DNA of 64,000 nucleotides from contig NZ_CP110636.1 in NCBI RefSeq assembly GCF_026153355.1, positions 5,208,001 to 5,272,000 on the forward strand, given 5' to 3'. A model generated the notes under the pieces. It was not told where the DNA came from, did not search any database, and saw nothing but the letters and a program-made list of their open reading frames with translations. This document shows, piece by piece, positions 8,318 through 17,966 of the stretch. Made by a program: the position numbers and the translations under genes. Positions within the stretch are counted from its first letter, which is position 1, and each line of letters opens with the position of its first letter. Source of the stretch: Streptomyces endophytica (GTDB lineage Bacteria; Actinomycetota; Actinomycetes; Streptomycetales; Streptomycetaceae).

Positions 8318-9124
8318 GTGCAGTTCCGCCAACAGGCCCTTTCCAAGCTGCAGTCGCCCGAGGAAATCGATCTGCCGGTCCGCTTCGCCCGGCCGCAGGG
8401 ACTGCTCGTCCTGATCGTCACGGTCCTCTGCCTGCTCGCCGCCGCCGTATGGGCGGTGACCGGGACCGTCTCCTCCACCCTCACCGCACCCGGGATCCTC
8501 ACCCACGGCCAGGGCAGCTACGTCCTGCAGAGCCCCGTCGCGGGACAGGTCACCGCCGTCCTCGCCCAAGAAGGCCAGCGGGTGTCCGCGGGCGCCCCGG
8601 TCCTCAAGGTCCGCACCGCGCAGGGCACCGCCGTCGTCCGCACCATCGCCGCCGGCCGGCTGACCACGATGGTCGCCACCATCGGCTCGGTCGTCACCAC
8701 CGGCGCGGACGTGGCCTCCGTCGAACGCGTGGCACACACCGGCGACCCCCTGACGGCGACGCTGTACGTACCGGCCGAGAACGGCGCCTCCGTCCCCGTC
8801 GGCGCCTCCGTCGACCTCACCGTCCAGTCCGTGCCGAACCAGCAGTACGGCGTGCTGCGCGGCCGGGTCAAGGCCGTCGGCCGGACCGCCCAGACCCGCC
8901 AGCGGATCGGCGCCTACCTGGGCAGCAGCCAGCTCGGCGAGCAGTTCTCCAAAGCCGGCCCGCCGGTCGCCGTCCTGGTACAGCTCGACCGCGCCCCCGG
9001 GAACAGGTCCGGCTACGCCTGGTCCACCTCCGACGGACCGCCCTACACCGTCGACTCCATGACGCTGGCCAGCGGCGCCGTCCACCTCGCCGCGCAGCAC
9101 CCGATCGATTGGCTGCTGCCGTGA
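8318..9124 (+). CDS. HlyD-type membrane fusion/adaptor protein of peptide exporter
   Basis: A 268-residue adaptor starting at GTG 8318 (GAGGGAA upstream). A short cytoplasmic N-terminus (QFRQQALSKLQSPEEIDLPVRFARP) precedes one transmembrane helix (residues about 30-52). An extracytoplasmic lipoyl/beta-barrel-like region follows (SPVAGQVTAVLAQEGQRVSAGAPVLKV). The opening 'RQQALSKLQSPEEIDLPV' pattern matches adaptors of NHLM-type bacteriocin systems. It would bridge the ABC exporter and the cell wall and assist peptide release. The stop overlaps the next start (GTGA at 9121), indicating translational coupling to the peptidase-containing transporter. The coiled-coil hairpin is short compared with Gram-negative HlyD, as expected without an outer membrane. 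Confidence 0.85.
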   Translation: MQFRQQALSKLQSPEEIDLPVRFARPQGLLVLIVTVLCLLAAAVWAVTGTVSSTLTAPGILTHGQGSYVLQSPVAGQVTAVLAQEGQRVSAGAPVLKVRTAQGTAVVRTIAAGRLTTMVATIGSVVTTGADVASVERVAHTGDPLTATLYVPAENGASVPVGASVDLTVQSVPNQQYGVLRGRVKAVGRTAQTRQRIGAYLGSSQLGEQFSKAGPPVAVLVQLDRAPGNRSGYAWSTSDGPPYTVDSMTLASGAVHLAAQHPIDWLLP

Positions 9125-11403
9125 CCGCATCGCAGGACTCCGCACCCCCGCAGGACCGGCTGCCGCCGGCCGGCCGCGGCCGGCACCGCCCCGAGGCCGC
9201 GTCCGGTGCCCGGCGCCGCCGCGCCACCCCGCCCCCGGCACCCAAGAAGGTCAAGTCGGTCCGCACCCCCACCGTCCTCCAGATGGAGGCCGTGGAATGC
9301 GGCGCCGCCTCCCTGGCGATGGTGCTCGCCCACTACGGACGGCACGTCCCCCTGGAGGAGCTGCGGATCGCCTGCGGCGTCTCCCGCGACGGCTCCCGCG
9401 CCAGCAACCTGCTCAAGGCCGCCCGCAGTTACGGCCTGCAGGCCAAGGGCATGCAGATGGAAACCGCCGCGCTCGCCGAGGTCCAGGCCCCGGCCATCCT
9501 CTTCTGGGAGTTCAACCACTACGTCGTCTACGACGGCATGGGCCGCCGGATGGGCCGCCGCGGCGTGCACATCAACGACCCCGACAAGGGCCGCCGCTTC
9601 GTGCCCACGGAGGACTTCGACACCAGCTTCACCGGCGTCGCCCTGGTCTTCGAACCGTCCGAGTCCTTCCGCAAGGGCGGCCGCAAGCCCGGCGTCCTCG
9701 GCGCCGTGCCCGCCCGGATGCGCGGCACCACCGGCACCCTGCTCGCCGCGCTCCTCGCCAGCCTGCTGCTGGTCGCGGTCGGCGCCGCGGTGCCCGCGCT
9801 CAGCCGGACGTACATCGACATGTTCCTGATCGGCAAGCAGACCTCCCTGCTGGGGCCGCTCTTCGCGTCGATGGCCGCGATGGTCGCGCTCACCGCCGTC
9901 CTCACCGGGCTGCAACAGGCCAACCTGCTGCGCGGCCGGATCATCTCCTCCACCCTCACCAGCGCCCGGTTCCTGCGCCATCTGCTCCGGCTCCCGGTCA
10001 CCTTCTTCTCCCAGCGCAGCCCGGCCGACCTGGTCCAGCGCCTGCAGTCCAACGACGCGGTCGCCGAAACCCTCGCCCGGGACCTCGCCGCGGCCGGCGT
10101 GGACGGCATCGTCGTCGTCCTCTACGCCGTGCTGCTGTGGACCTACGACCCCCAGCTCACCGTCATCGGCGTCGGCATCGCCCTGCTCAACGTCGTCGCC
10201 ATGCGGATCGTGATCCGGCTGCGCGCCACTCACACCGCCAAACTCCGCGCCGACACCGCACGGCTCACCAACACCGCCTACACCGGCCTGCAGCTCATCG
10301 AGACCATGAAGGCCACCGGCGGGGAGAACGGCTACTTCCGCCGCTGGGCCGGCCAGCACGCCGCCACCCTGGAGGAACAGCAGCGGCTCGGCGTCCCCAG
10401 CGCCTGGCTGGCCGTCGTCGCGCCCACCCTCGCCACCCTCAACAGCGCCCTGATCCTCTGGATCGGCGGACTGCGGGCCGTCGAGGGCCACATCTCCATC
10501 GGCCTGCTGGTCGCCTTCCAGGCGCTGGTCACCCGCTTCACCGCACCCATCACCCGGCTCAACGGCGTCGCCGGCCGCATCCAGGACTTCGCCGCCGACG
10601 TGGCCCGCCTCAAGGACGTCGAGTCCTTCCCCGCCGACAGCCTCTACACCCGGCCGGGCTCGGACGGCGACACCCGCCGGCTCAAGGGCCACGTGACGCT
10701 GGAGAACCTCACCTTCGGCTACAGCCCGCTGGACAAGCCGCTGCTCACCGGCTTCTCACTGGCCGTCGGCCCGGGCCGCCAGATCGCCCTGGTCGGCGGC
10801 TCCGGCAGCGGCAAGTCCACCGTCTCCCGGCTGATATCCGGCCTCTACAGCCCCTGGGAAGGCACCATCCGCATCGACGGACAGCGCCTGGAGGACCTCT
10901 CCCGCAGCGCGCTCGCCGCCTCCGTCTCCTTCGTCGACCAGGACGTCTTCCTCTTCGAGGGAACGGTCCGGGACAACGTGGCCCTGTGGGACCCGTCCAT
11001 ACCCGACGAGGCGGTCATCACCGCCCTCAAGGACGCCGCCCTCTACGACGACGTCATCGCCCGCCGCCCCGACGGCATCCACAGCCGGGTCGACCAGGAC
11101 GGCCGCAACTTCTCCGGCGGCCAGCGGCAGCGCCTGGAGATCGCCCGCGCCCTGGTCCGGCGCCCCAGCATCCTCGTCCTCGACGAGGTCACCAGCGCCC
11201 TCGACGCGCAGACCGAACAGATCATCATGGACAACCTGCGGCGACGCGGCTGCGCCTGCGTCGTCATCGCCCACCGGCTCAGCACCGTCCGCGACAGCGA
11301 CGAGATCGTCGTCCTCGACCACGGTGTGGTCGTCGAACGCGGCCGGCACGAGGACCTGGTCGCCGCCGGAGGCGCGTACGCCGAGCTGGTCAAGGAGCAC
11401 TGA
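9121..11403 (+). CDS. C39 peptidase-containing ABC exporter (bacteriocin/peptide processing and export)
   Basis: A 760-residue PCAT-type transporter. An N-terminal C39 Cys peptidase (residues about 45-190) has the catalytic Cys in MEAVECGAASLAMV, the His in FNHYVVYDG and the Asp in HINDPDKG; it should cut the ELDNVAGG leader. Next is a six-helix ABC membrane domain (about 215-500). A nucleotide-binding domain follows with Walker A GGSGSGKST, signature FSGGQRQR, Walker B ILVLDEVTSALD and the H-loop AHRLST. All catalytic residues are present. The GTG start overlaps the adaptor stop by four bases, and an Arg/Pro-rich 40-residue extension precedes the peptidase. Its position after a double-glycine precursor and adaptor makes the role in leader cleavage and export very likely. 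Confidence 0.93.
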   Translation: MTASQDSAPPQDRLPPAGRGRHRPEAASGARRRRATPPPAPKKVKSVRTPTVLQMEAVECGAASLAMVLAHYGRHVPLEELRIACGVSRDGSRASNLLKAARSYGLQAKGMQMETAALAEVQAPAILFWEFNHYVVYDGMGRRMGRRGVHINDPDKGRRFVPTEDFDTSFTGVALVFEPSESFRKGGRKPGVLGAVPARMRGTTGTLLAALLASLLLVAVGAAVPALSRTYIDMFLIGKQTSLLGPLFASMAAMVALTAVLTGLQQANLLRGRIISSTLTSARFLRHLLRLPVTFFSQRSPADLVQRLQSNDAVAETLARDLAAAGVDGIVVVLYAVLLWTYDPQLTVIGVGIALLNVVAMRIVIRLRATHTAKLRADTARLTNTAYTGLQLIETMKATGGENGYFRRWAGQHAATLEEQQRLGVPSAWLAVVAPTLATLNSALILWIGGLRAVEGHISIGLLVAFQALVTRFTAPITRLNGVAGRIQDFAADVARLKDVESFPADSLYTRPGSDGDTRRLKGHVTLENLTFGYSPLDKPLLTGFSLAVGPGRQIALVGGSGSGKSTVSRLISGLYSPWEGTIRIDGQRLEDLSRSALAASVSFVDQDVFLFEGTVRDNVALWDPSIPDEAVITALKDAALYDDVIARRPDGIHSRVDQDGRNFSGGQRQRLEIARALVRRPSILVLDEVTSALDAQTEQIIMDNLRRRGCACVVIAHRLSTVRDSDEIVVLDHGVVVERGRHEDLVAAGGAYAELVKEH

Positions 11404-11404
11404 G

Positions 11405-14283
11405 GTGTCAGCCCTGCCCCCGTTCCCGCACGCGGGACCCGGCGAGACCGACGCGGTGACGCAGGCCCTCGGCGGCCTCGGCACGCCCGTCGACTGCGCC
11501 GGACTGCGCAGCGTCCCCCTCGAAGGGCCGCACGTGCTGTGGCTGGTCACCGCCGGCGTGCTCGACCTGTTCGCGGTCGACGCCGCGGCGGAGGGCCACT
11601 GGCACTTCCTGGGCCGGCTCGAACCCGGCGCCCTGCTCCTCGGCCCGGTCGACGGCCCCCAGCACACCCTGCTCGGCCGCCCCTCGCAGGACTGCGCGGT
11701 GCGCCGGATCCCGCTGCGCGAGCTGCCCCGTTGGGACTACGGCGGGTACGGCGAGCAGGCCGACACCGGTCCGCAGCCGCTGTACGCCGCGCCCGGCGGC
11801 TACGGCCACCCCGCGGCGTACGGCCCGCTGGAGCACGCCTTCGCGCTGGGCACCGCCCGCAGCCTCGGCGTGCTCTTCGAGGCCCCGCTGGACGGCCGGC
11901 CCGGCGACGAGGCGGTGGCCGACGACGACGTCCTCTGGATGCCGGTCCCGCCCGGCAGCGTCCAGTACGGTGCCTCCTACAGCGCGGAGGCGGCCGCCGA
12001 CCTGCTCGTCGACCCCGAGCTGTGGCAGCGGATGGTCAACCAGCAGTACCGGCTGCTGTCCGCCGTCGACCGCTGGATCGAGCAGCTGGAGCGCGCCCAC
12101 GAGGACCGTACGGCGGCCGGCATCAAGGCCGGTGAGGCCGTCCGCGAGCGCGCCGACCAGGCGCTGCTGGCCTCCATCGGCCGCCAGGACCGCGCCGCGC
12201 GGGGCGGCTCCGGGTCGGACCGGGGCGACGACACCACCTTCGCGGTCTGCCGCACGGTCGCCGAGGCCGCCGGGATCACCCTCACCGAGCCCCCAGGGGC
12301 GGCGCCGTCAACGACCGCATCACGCCCGTCGAACGGATCGCGGTCAGCTCCCGGATCCGCACCCGCGCGGTCCGGCTCACCGGCACCTGGTGGCGGACCG
12401 ACAGCGGCCCCCTGGTCGGCCACCGCGCCAAGTCCGGCGCCCCCGTCGCGCTGCTGTGGCGCCGCGGCCGCTACGAGGCGGTCAACCCCGCCTCCGGCCT
12501 GCGGATGCGGATCGGCAAGGACAACGCCGACGAGTTCGAGGCCCGCGCCGTCATGTTCTACCGCCCGCTGCCCGAGCGGCCGATGAACATGTGGCGGCTG
12601 ATGCGCTTCAGCCTGCGCGGCACCCGCACCGACGTCCGCAACCTCGCCCTCAGCGGACTGGTGACGGTCGCCCTCGGCGCCCTCGTCCCGATCGCGACCG
12701 GCAAGGTCCTCGGGGTGTACGTCCCGGCCGCCGACAAGGGCCTCATCGTGCAGGTCGCGCTGGCCGTCATCATCAGCAGCGTGGTCGCCGCCGCCTTCAT
12801 GCTGCTGCAGAGCCTCACCGTGCTCCGCATGGAGGGCCGCATAGAGAGCGCCCTGCAACCGGCCGTCTGGGACCGGCTGCTGCGGCTGCCGACCAAGTTC
12901 TTCACCGAACGCTCCACCGGCGAACTGGCCAGCGCCGCGATGGGCATCAGCGCCATCCGGCGGGTGCTGTCCGGCATCGGCCCGGTGGCCGTGCAGTCCA
13001 CGACCGTCGGCGCGATGAACCTCGTCCTGCTCCTCGTCTACAGCGTGCCGCTGGCGCTCGCCGCGCTCGGCATGCTGGTCGTCATCGGCGCGGTCTTCCT
13101 CATCATGGGCCTGTGGGAGCTGCGCTGGCAGCGACGGCTGATCAAGCTGTCCAACAAGCTCAACAACCAGGCGTTCCAGACCCTGCGCGGACTGCCCAAG
13201 CTGCGGGTCGCCGCGGCCGAGAGCTTCGCCTACGCCGCCTGGGCCCGGGAGTTCGCCCGGTCGCGGGAGCTCCAGCAGAAGGCCGGCCGGATCAAGAACC
13301 TCACCACCGTCCTCAACGCCGTCTACCTGCCGCTGTGCTCGCTGACCCTCTTCATGCTGCTGGCCGGCCCGGCCCGCGGCACCATGTCGGCCGGCTCGTT
13401 CCTCACCTTCAACACCTCGGTCACCATGCTGCTGACCTCGGTCACCCAGATCACCGGCGCCTTCGTCTCGGCCGCCGCCGCCCTGCCGATGTTCGAACAG
13501 ATCAGGCCGGTGCTGGACGAGGCACCCGAGGTACGCGGCGCCAGCGCCCAGCCCGGCACCCTCACCGGCGCCATCGAGGCCAAGAAGCTCTCCTTCCGCT
13601 ACACCGACGACGGCCCGCTCGTCCTCGACGACATCTCGCTCCAGGTCCGCCCCGGCGAATTCGTCGCCGTCGTCGGCCCCAGCGGCTGCGGCAAGTCCAC
13701 CCTGCTGCGGCTGCTGATCGGCTTCGACAAACCCACCTCCGGCAGCGTCCTCTACGACGGCCAGGACCTCGGCGCCCTGGACCAGGCCGCGGTCCGCCGC
13801 CAGTGCGGGGTCGTCCTGCAGAACGCCCAGCCGCTCACCGGCTCCATCCTGGACTGCATCTGCGGCGCCGAGTCCTTCACCCAGGAGGAGGCCTGGGCGG
13901 CCGCCGAGATGGCGGGCCTGGCCGAGGACATCAAGCGGATGCCGATGGGCCTGCACACCATGATCTCCGGTGGCGGCGCGATCTCCGGCGGGCAGCGGCA
14001 GCGCCTGATGATCGCCCAGGCCCTGGTCCGGCGGCCGCGGATCCTCTTCTTCGACGAGGCCACCAGCGCCCTGGACAACGAGACCCAGCGCATCGTCATC
14101 GACAGCACCCGCAAGCTCAGCGCCAGCCGGCTGGTGATCGCCCACCGGCTCTCCACCGTCATGGACGCCGACCGGGTGATCGTCATGGACGACGGCCGGA
14201 TCGTCGAGCAGGGTGCCCCGGCCACGCTCCTCGCCGACACCGGCGGCCGGCTGCACGACCTGGTGCGCCGTCAGCTGACCTGA
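11405..14283 (+). CDS. NHLM-type bacteriocin export ABC transporter permease/ATPase (frame interrupted)
   Basis: The second ABC half-transporter of the system begins at GTG 11405, one base after the previous stop. A long N-terminal cytoplasmic region (residues 1 to about 400) with no peptidase carries WWRTDSGPLVG and PVALLWRRGRYEAVNPASG. An ABC membrane domain follows, then a nucleotide-binding domain with Walker A GPSGCGKST, signature ISGGQRQR and Walker B ILFFDEATSALD. The frame breaks at the C run 12290-12294. One extra C joins TEPP to RGGAVNDRITPVERIAV and gives about 960 residues, the size expected for this NHLM subunit. In characterised NHLM loci this protein partners the C39-type exporter, probably as a heterodimer. 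The break is probably a sequencing indel. Confidence 0.87.
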
Positions 14284-14377
14284 CCGCACCCCGGGGACGG
14301 CCGCACCGCCGGACGAGCCGTTCCCGGCATCCCCGCCGTCCACCGCATATCGTGCCAAGCGGCGGACGGAGGATGAG

Positions 14378-14836
14378 ATGGCCACGGCGCGAAACCTGAT
14401 CGACGCGATGCCCCCCGAGCAGCGGCGACTGCTGACCGAGCTCGCCCGCGAGGTGACGCTGCCCCGCGCCACCCGGCTCTTCGAGGAGGGCCGGCGGGCG
14501 GACCGGTTCTGGATCATCCGCAGCGGCCAGGTCGCCCTCGACCAGCACGTCCCCGGCCGCCGGTCCGCCGTCGTGGAAACCCTCGGCCGGGACGAACTGC
14601 TCGGCTGGTCCTGGCTGTTCCCGCCCTACCTGTGGCACCTGGGCGCGCAGACCGTCGGCCCGGTCGAGGCGGTCGAATTCGACGCCCCGGCGGTCCGCGA
14701 GCTGTGCGAACGCGACCCGGTCCTCGGCCGCGCGGTGTACCGCTACGTCGCCGAGACCGTCTCCCACCGGCTGCACGGCACCCGCACCCGGCTGCTCGAC
14801 CTCTACGGCCCCCAGGGCAGCGGCTTCGACGACTGA
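14378..14836 (+). CDS. Single-domain cyclic nucleotide-binding protein (Crp-like sensor, no HTH)
   Basis: A 152-residue protein made up only of a cNMP-binding beta-roll (FEEGRRADRFWIIRSGQVALDQ, then ETLGRDELLGWSWLFPPY) and the start of the dimerisation helix. The Crp/Fnr DNA-binding domain that would follow is absent. The stop comes naturally and no DNA-binding frame follows. It is the last gene of the peptide-export operon, 94 bases after the ABC gene. Small proteins of this type recur beside actinobacterial export systems. A role in sensing state or activating the transporter is inference. The GELLGWSWL-like loop lacks the classic Arg of cAMP sites, so the ligand may differ from cAMP. Confidence 0.75.
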   Translation: MATARNLIDAMPPEQRRLLTELAREVTLPRATRLFEEGRRADRFWIIRSGQVALDQHVPGRRSAVVETLGRDELLGWSWLFPPYLWHLGAQTVGPVEAVEFDAPAVRELCERDPVLGRAVYRYVAETVSHRLHGTRTRLLDLYGPQGSGFDD

Positions 14837-14908
14837 CCGGGCCGGGCCGCGCGAAAAGCACCCCACCGCCCCGGAACCGCACCCCCGAACCGGCCGACTA
14901 CCTGTGCC

Positions 14909-14926
14909 GGGCCGTGTCCACGGCCC
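14909..14926. terminator. Short GC hairpin before importer operon
   Basis: GGGCCGT-GTCC-ACGGCCC is a perfect 7-bp stem with a tetraloop between the cNMP-protein gene and the importer operon. It could end the upstream transcript or act in the leader of the importer mRNA. Confidence 0.45.
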
Positions 14927-14970
14927 CCCGGCCGGGCGGACCGGCCGCGGAAGCGTAGGGGAGAAGCACC

Positions 14971-16038
14971 ATGCGTCCTGGGAAGTTGTGCGGTCTGGCC
15001 GCGGTCGTGGCACTGACCGCCACCGCGTGCGCCGGCGGGGGAGCGGACACCGGCCGGGACGACGCCGGCCGCGGCGGCGCCGGATTCCCGGTGCGGATCG
15101 CCGACTGCAAGGGCACGAAGACCACCTTCACCGCCCCGCCGCGCAGAATCGTCACCAGCAACGCCTCCGCGCTGGAGATGCTGCTCCGGCTGGGCGCCGG
15201 CGACCGCGTCATCGGCACCGGCTTCCCCCCGGGCAAGGGCGCCCTGCCCGCCGCCCTCGACGCCCGCGCCCGCAAGGTGCCCGTCCTCGGCAAGCACCTC
15301 ATCGCCAAGGAGAAACTCCTCGGTTCGGGAGCCGACCTCTACATCGACACCTTCGCCTCGATGGGCCACATGGGCGGCGCCGGGGACGCACCCACCGACG
15401 ACGAGTTCGCTGCGGCCGGCATCAAGCACCTCTACCTCGCCTCCACCGCCTGCGCGCCCATGGCGAAGCAGCCGCAGCGGGACCTGTCCGGGGTGGAGGA
15501 CGACATCCGCCGGCTCGGCGCGGTCACCGGAACGGCCGACCGGGCGAAGCAGCTCATCGCGGGCATGCGGGCCAAGGTCGCCGCCGTGCACCAGGCCGTC
15601 GGCAGCGTCCCCGAGCGGCAGCGTCCGACGTACTTCTTCTTCGACTACGACGCCGGCACCAAGCAGCCCCTCGCGGTCTGCCGGAAGCAGGTCGCCAACG
15701 CCGTCCTCACCCAGGCCGGCGCCCGCAACGTCTTCGCCGGCTGCGACGGCGACTTCCGGCCCGTCTCCTGGGAGGACGTGGTCGCCAAGGACCCGGACTG
15801 GATCCAGCTCGGGGTGCGCAACCGGGGCGACGCCGCGGCCAACGCCCGCGCCTTCGACGAGGCGGCGGCCTTCCTGAAGAGCTTCCCCGCCACCAAGGGA
15901 CTGACCGCGGTCAAGAAGGGGCACTTCCTGCGGATCGGTTCGGAGCGCACGACGATCCCCGGGGTCGGCACCGCCGACACGGTCGAGGAGATCGCGCACA
16001 CGCTCTACCCGGCGCGGTTCAAGGAGGCCCGGCGGTGA
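14971..16038 (+). CDS. Metal-chelate (FecB/BtuF-type) ABC transporter substrate-binding lipoprotein
   Basis: A 355-residue lipoprotein starting at ATG 14971 (GGGGAGAAG upstream). The signal ends in the lipobox LTATAC with the lipidated Cys at residue 20. The mature part has two lobes joined by a long helix, typical of cluster A chelate-binding proteins: PPRRIVTSNASALEMLLRLGAGDRVIGTG in lobe one and GARNVFAGCDGDFRPVSWEDVVAKDPDWIQL in lobe two. Such proteins hand ferric siderophores, cobalamin or other metal chelates to FecCD permeases. A segment SMGHMGGAGD and several extra Cys residues are noticeable and might touch metal (inference). The GTGA overlap with the permease gene shows that it heads a three-gene importer operon. 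Confidence 0.9.
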   Translation: MRPGKLCGLAAVVALTATACAGGGADTGRDDAGRGGAGFPVRIADCKGTKTTFTAPPRRIVTSNASALEMLLRLGAGDRVIGTGFPPGKGALPAALDARARKVPVLGKHLIAKEKLLGSGADLYIDTFASMGHMGGAGDAPTDDEFAAAGIKHLYLASTACAPMAKQPQRDLSGVEDDIRRLGAVTGTADRAKQLIAGMRAKVAAVHQAVGSVPERQRPTYFFFDYDAGTKQPLAVCRKQVANAVLTQAGARNVFAGCDGDFRPVSWEDVVAKDPDWIQLGVRNRGDAAANARAFDEAAAFLKSFPATKGLTAVKKGHFLRIGSERTTIPGVGTADTVEEIAHTLYPARFKEARR

Positions 16039-17120
16039 CACCCGTCTTCGCCGACGCCCCCGGCCGGGCGGAAGCGGACGACCGGACCGGGCGCCGGACC
16101 CCGCGCGCCGGACTGCTCGCCCTCGTCCTGGGCGTCGCCCTGCTGGCGGCCCTGACCGCCGCGGTTTCCGTCGGCGCCACCGCCATCCCGCCCGCGGAGG
16201 TCTGGTCGGTGGTGCTGCGAAGGCTGGGCGGCGCGCCGCCCCGGCCGGGCACCGACGACCTCATCGTCTGGCAACTCCGCGTGCCCCGCGCCCTGTTGGC
16301 CGCCCTGGTGGGCGCCGGCCTCGGGCTCGTCGGAACCGCGACCCAGGCACTGGTCCGCAACCCGCTGGCCGACCCGTACCTGCTGGGCATCTCCAACGGC
16401 GCCTCGCTCGGCGCGGTCGCCGCGATCGTGCTGGGCGCGAGCACCGGCGGACTGCTCGGGCTCGGGCTGTCCGCGGCCGCGTTCGCCGGCGCACTGGCCG
16501 CGTTCGCCCTGGTGTGGAGCCTGGCCCGGCGCGGTGGCGGATTCTCGCCGCTGCGGCTGGTGCTGGCCGGCGTCGGCGTCGGCCAGTTCCTCTCCGGGTT
16601 CACCAGCTACCTGGTCCTCCAGGCCGGCGACGAGCAGCAGACCCGCAGCGTGCTGTTCTGGCTGATGGGCAGCCTGAGCGGGGCCACCTGGAGCCTGCTG
16701 GGGCTGCCGCTGCTCGCCGTCACGGCCGGGCTGCTGGCCCTCCAGGCCCGGGCCCGTGCCATGAACGCCCTGCTCATGGGCGACGAGACCGCCGCCGGCG
16801 TGGGCGTCCCGGTGACCCGGCTGCGCCGCGAACTGTTCGTCGTCACCAGCCTGCTGACCGGCGTCCTGGTCGCGGTCTCCGGCGCCGTCGCCTTCGTCGG
16901 CCTGATGGTGCCGCACCTGTGCCGGCTGGTCATCGGCGGCGACCACCGCCGGCTGCTGCCGCTGTCCGCGCTGACCGGGGCGCTGCTGCTGGTCGTGGTG
17001 GACCTGGTGTGCCGTACGGCCATGGACGCCCAGGAACTGCCGGTCGGGGTGGTCACCGCGCTGATCGGCGCGCCCGCCCTGCTGTTCGTGCTGGACCGGC
17101 GGACGGCGGCCGACCGGTGA
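16035..17120 (+). CDS. FecCD family ABC importer permease
   Basis: A 361-residue membrane permease with about ten hydrophobic helices. Recognisable FecCD features are LRVPRALLAALVGAGLGLVGTATQALVRNPLADPYLLGISNGASLGAV near residues 75-130 and GAVAFVGLMVPHLCRLVIGGDHRRLLPLSALTGALLL near residues 285-320. It forms the homodimeric channel of a chelate importer. GTG 16035 overlaps the binding-protein stop, and its own stop overlaps the ATPase start, so the three genes are translationally coupled. It carries out transport together with the lipoprotein before it and the ATPase after it. The substrate cannot be named from sequence; iron-siderophore, haem, cobalamin or another metal complex all fit. Confidence 0.92.
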   Translation: MTPVFADAPGRAEADDRTGRRTPRAGLLALVLGVALLAALTAAVSVGATAIPPAEVWSVVLRRLGGAPPRPGTDDLIVWQLRVPRALLAALVGAGLGLVGTATQALVRNPLADPYLLGISNGASLGAVAAIVLGASTGGLLGLGLSAAAFAGALAAFALVWSLARRGGGFSPLRLVLAGVGVGQFLSGFTSYLVLQAGDEQQTRSVLFWLMGSLSGATWSLLGLPLLAVTAGLLALQARARAMNALLMGDETAAGVGVPVTRLRRELFVVTSLLTGVLVAVSGAVAFVGLMVPHLCRLVIGGDHRRLLPLSALTGALLLVVVDLVCRTAMDAQELPVGVVTALIGAPALLFVLDRRTAADR

Positions 17121-17905
17121 ACGTCGCGATCGAGGACCTGCACGTCGGCTACGCGGGCCGCAACGTCGTCGCCGGGGTGCACCTGATGGCCGCCTCCGGC
17201 GAGATCGCCGGACTCGTCGGCCCCAACGGCAGCGGCAAGTCCACCGTCCTGCGGACCGTCTACCGCCACCTGCGGCCCACCGCCGGACGCGTCCTGCTGG
17301 CCGGCACCGACCTGCGCACACTTACGCCCGGGCAGACCGCACGGCAGGTCGCCGCGCTGCCCCAGGAACGCGGCAGCGACTTCGAACTGACCGTGCGCGA
17401 GGTCGTGATGATGGGGCGGACGCCCTACAAACGGGCCTTCGCCGGGGACGACCACGAGGACCGCGAACGGGTGGCGCACGCGCTGGCCGCCGTCGGACTC
17501 GCCGGACACCAGGCCCGCCGGTTCTCCGCCCTCTCCGGCGGCGAACGCCAACGCGCCCTGCTGGCGAGGGCGTTCGCCCAGGACCCCGAGGTGCTGGTGC
17601 TGGACGAACCCACCAACCACCTCGACATCCGCCACCAGGTCGACCTGCTCACCCTGCTGCGCGACCGCCGCCGCACCACGCTGATCTCCCTGCACGACCT
17701 CAACGCCGCCGCCGCGCTCTGCGACCGGCTGCACGTGCTGCACGACGGACGGGTGGTGGCCTCCGGCACCCCGCGCGAGGTGCTCACCCCGGACCTGCTG
17801 GCCGAGGTCTTCGGCGTACGCGCCGCGGTGACCGAACACCCCCTCACCGGCGACCTGCTGATCGCCTACGACCACCGTGCGCCGCTGCCCGCACCGTGCG
17901 GCTGA
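17117..17905 (+). CDS. Metal-chelate ABC importer ATPase (FecE/BtuD type)
   Basis: A 262-residue ATP-binding subunit starting at GTG 17117, overlapping the permease stop by four bases. Motifs are Walker A GPNGSGKST (about residue 36), Q-loop AALPQERGS, signature LSGGERQR, Walker B VLVLDEPTNHLD and the H-loop SLHDLN. The LDEPTNHLDIRHQVDLL pattern is characteristic of FecE/FhuC/BtuD importers. All catalytic residues are intact. It powers uptake through the FecCD permease. The gene ends head-to-head against the isonitrile synthase gene, separated by about 60 bases holding a strong inverted repeat. Confidence 0.93.
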   Translation: MNVAIEDLHVGYAGRNVVAGVHLMAASGEIAGLVGPNGSGKSTVLRTVYRHLRPTAGRVLLAGTDLRTLTPGQTARQVAALPQERGSDFELTVREVVMMGRTPYKRAFAGDDHEDRERVAHALAAVGLAGHQARRFSALSGGERQRALLARAFAQDPEVLVLDEPTNHLDIRHQVDLLTLLRDRRRTTLISLHDLNAAAALCDRLHVLHDGRVVASGTPREVLTPDLLAEVFGVRAAVTEHPLTGDLLIAYDHRAPLPAPCG

Positions 17906-17963
17906 CGGGGAGGGACAACTGACGTGGGAGGGGAGGGAGGTCACACCGACCGCCCTCCCCGTC
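17904..17963. terminator. Bidirectional terminator between convergent operons
   Basis: GACGGGGAGGG (17904-17914) is exactly complementary to CCCTCCCCGTC (17953-17963). It lies precisely between the ends of the importer ATPase gene and the isonitrile synthase gene. The 38-nt centre contains more GGGAGG-type sequence that could pair alternatively. Confidence 0.6.
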
Positions 17964-17966
17964 CCC

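Noticed and set aside
14837-14970. Cobalamin riboswitch before the chelate importer
   Set aside because: The gap is only 134 bases and no B12-box-like sequence was recognised; only a small hairpin is visible.
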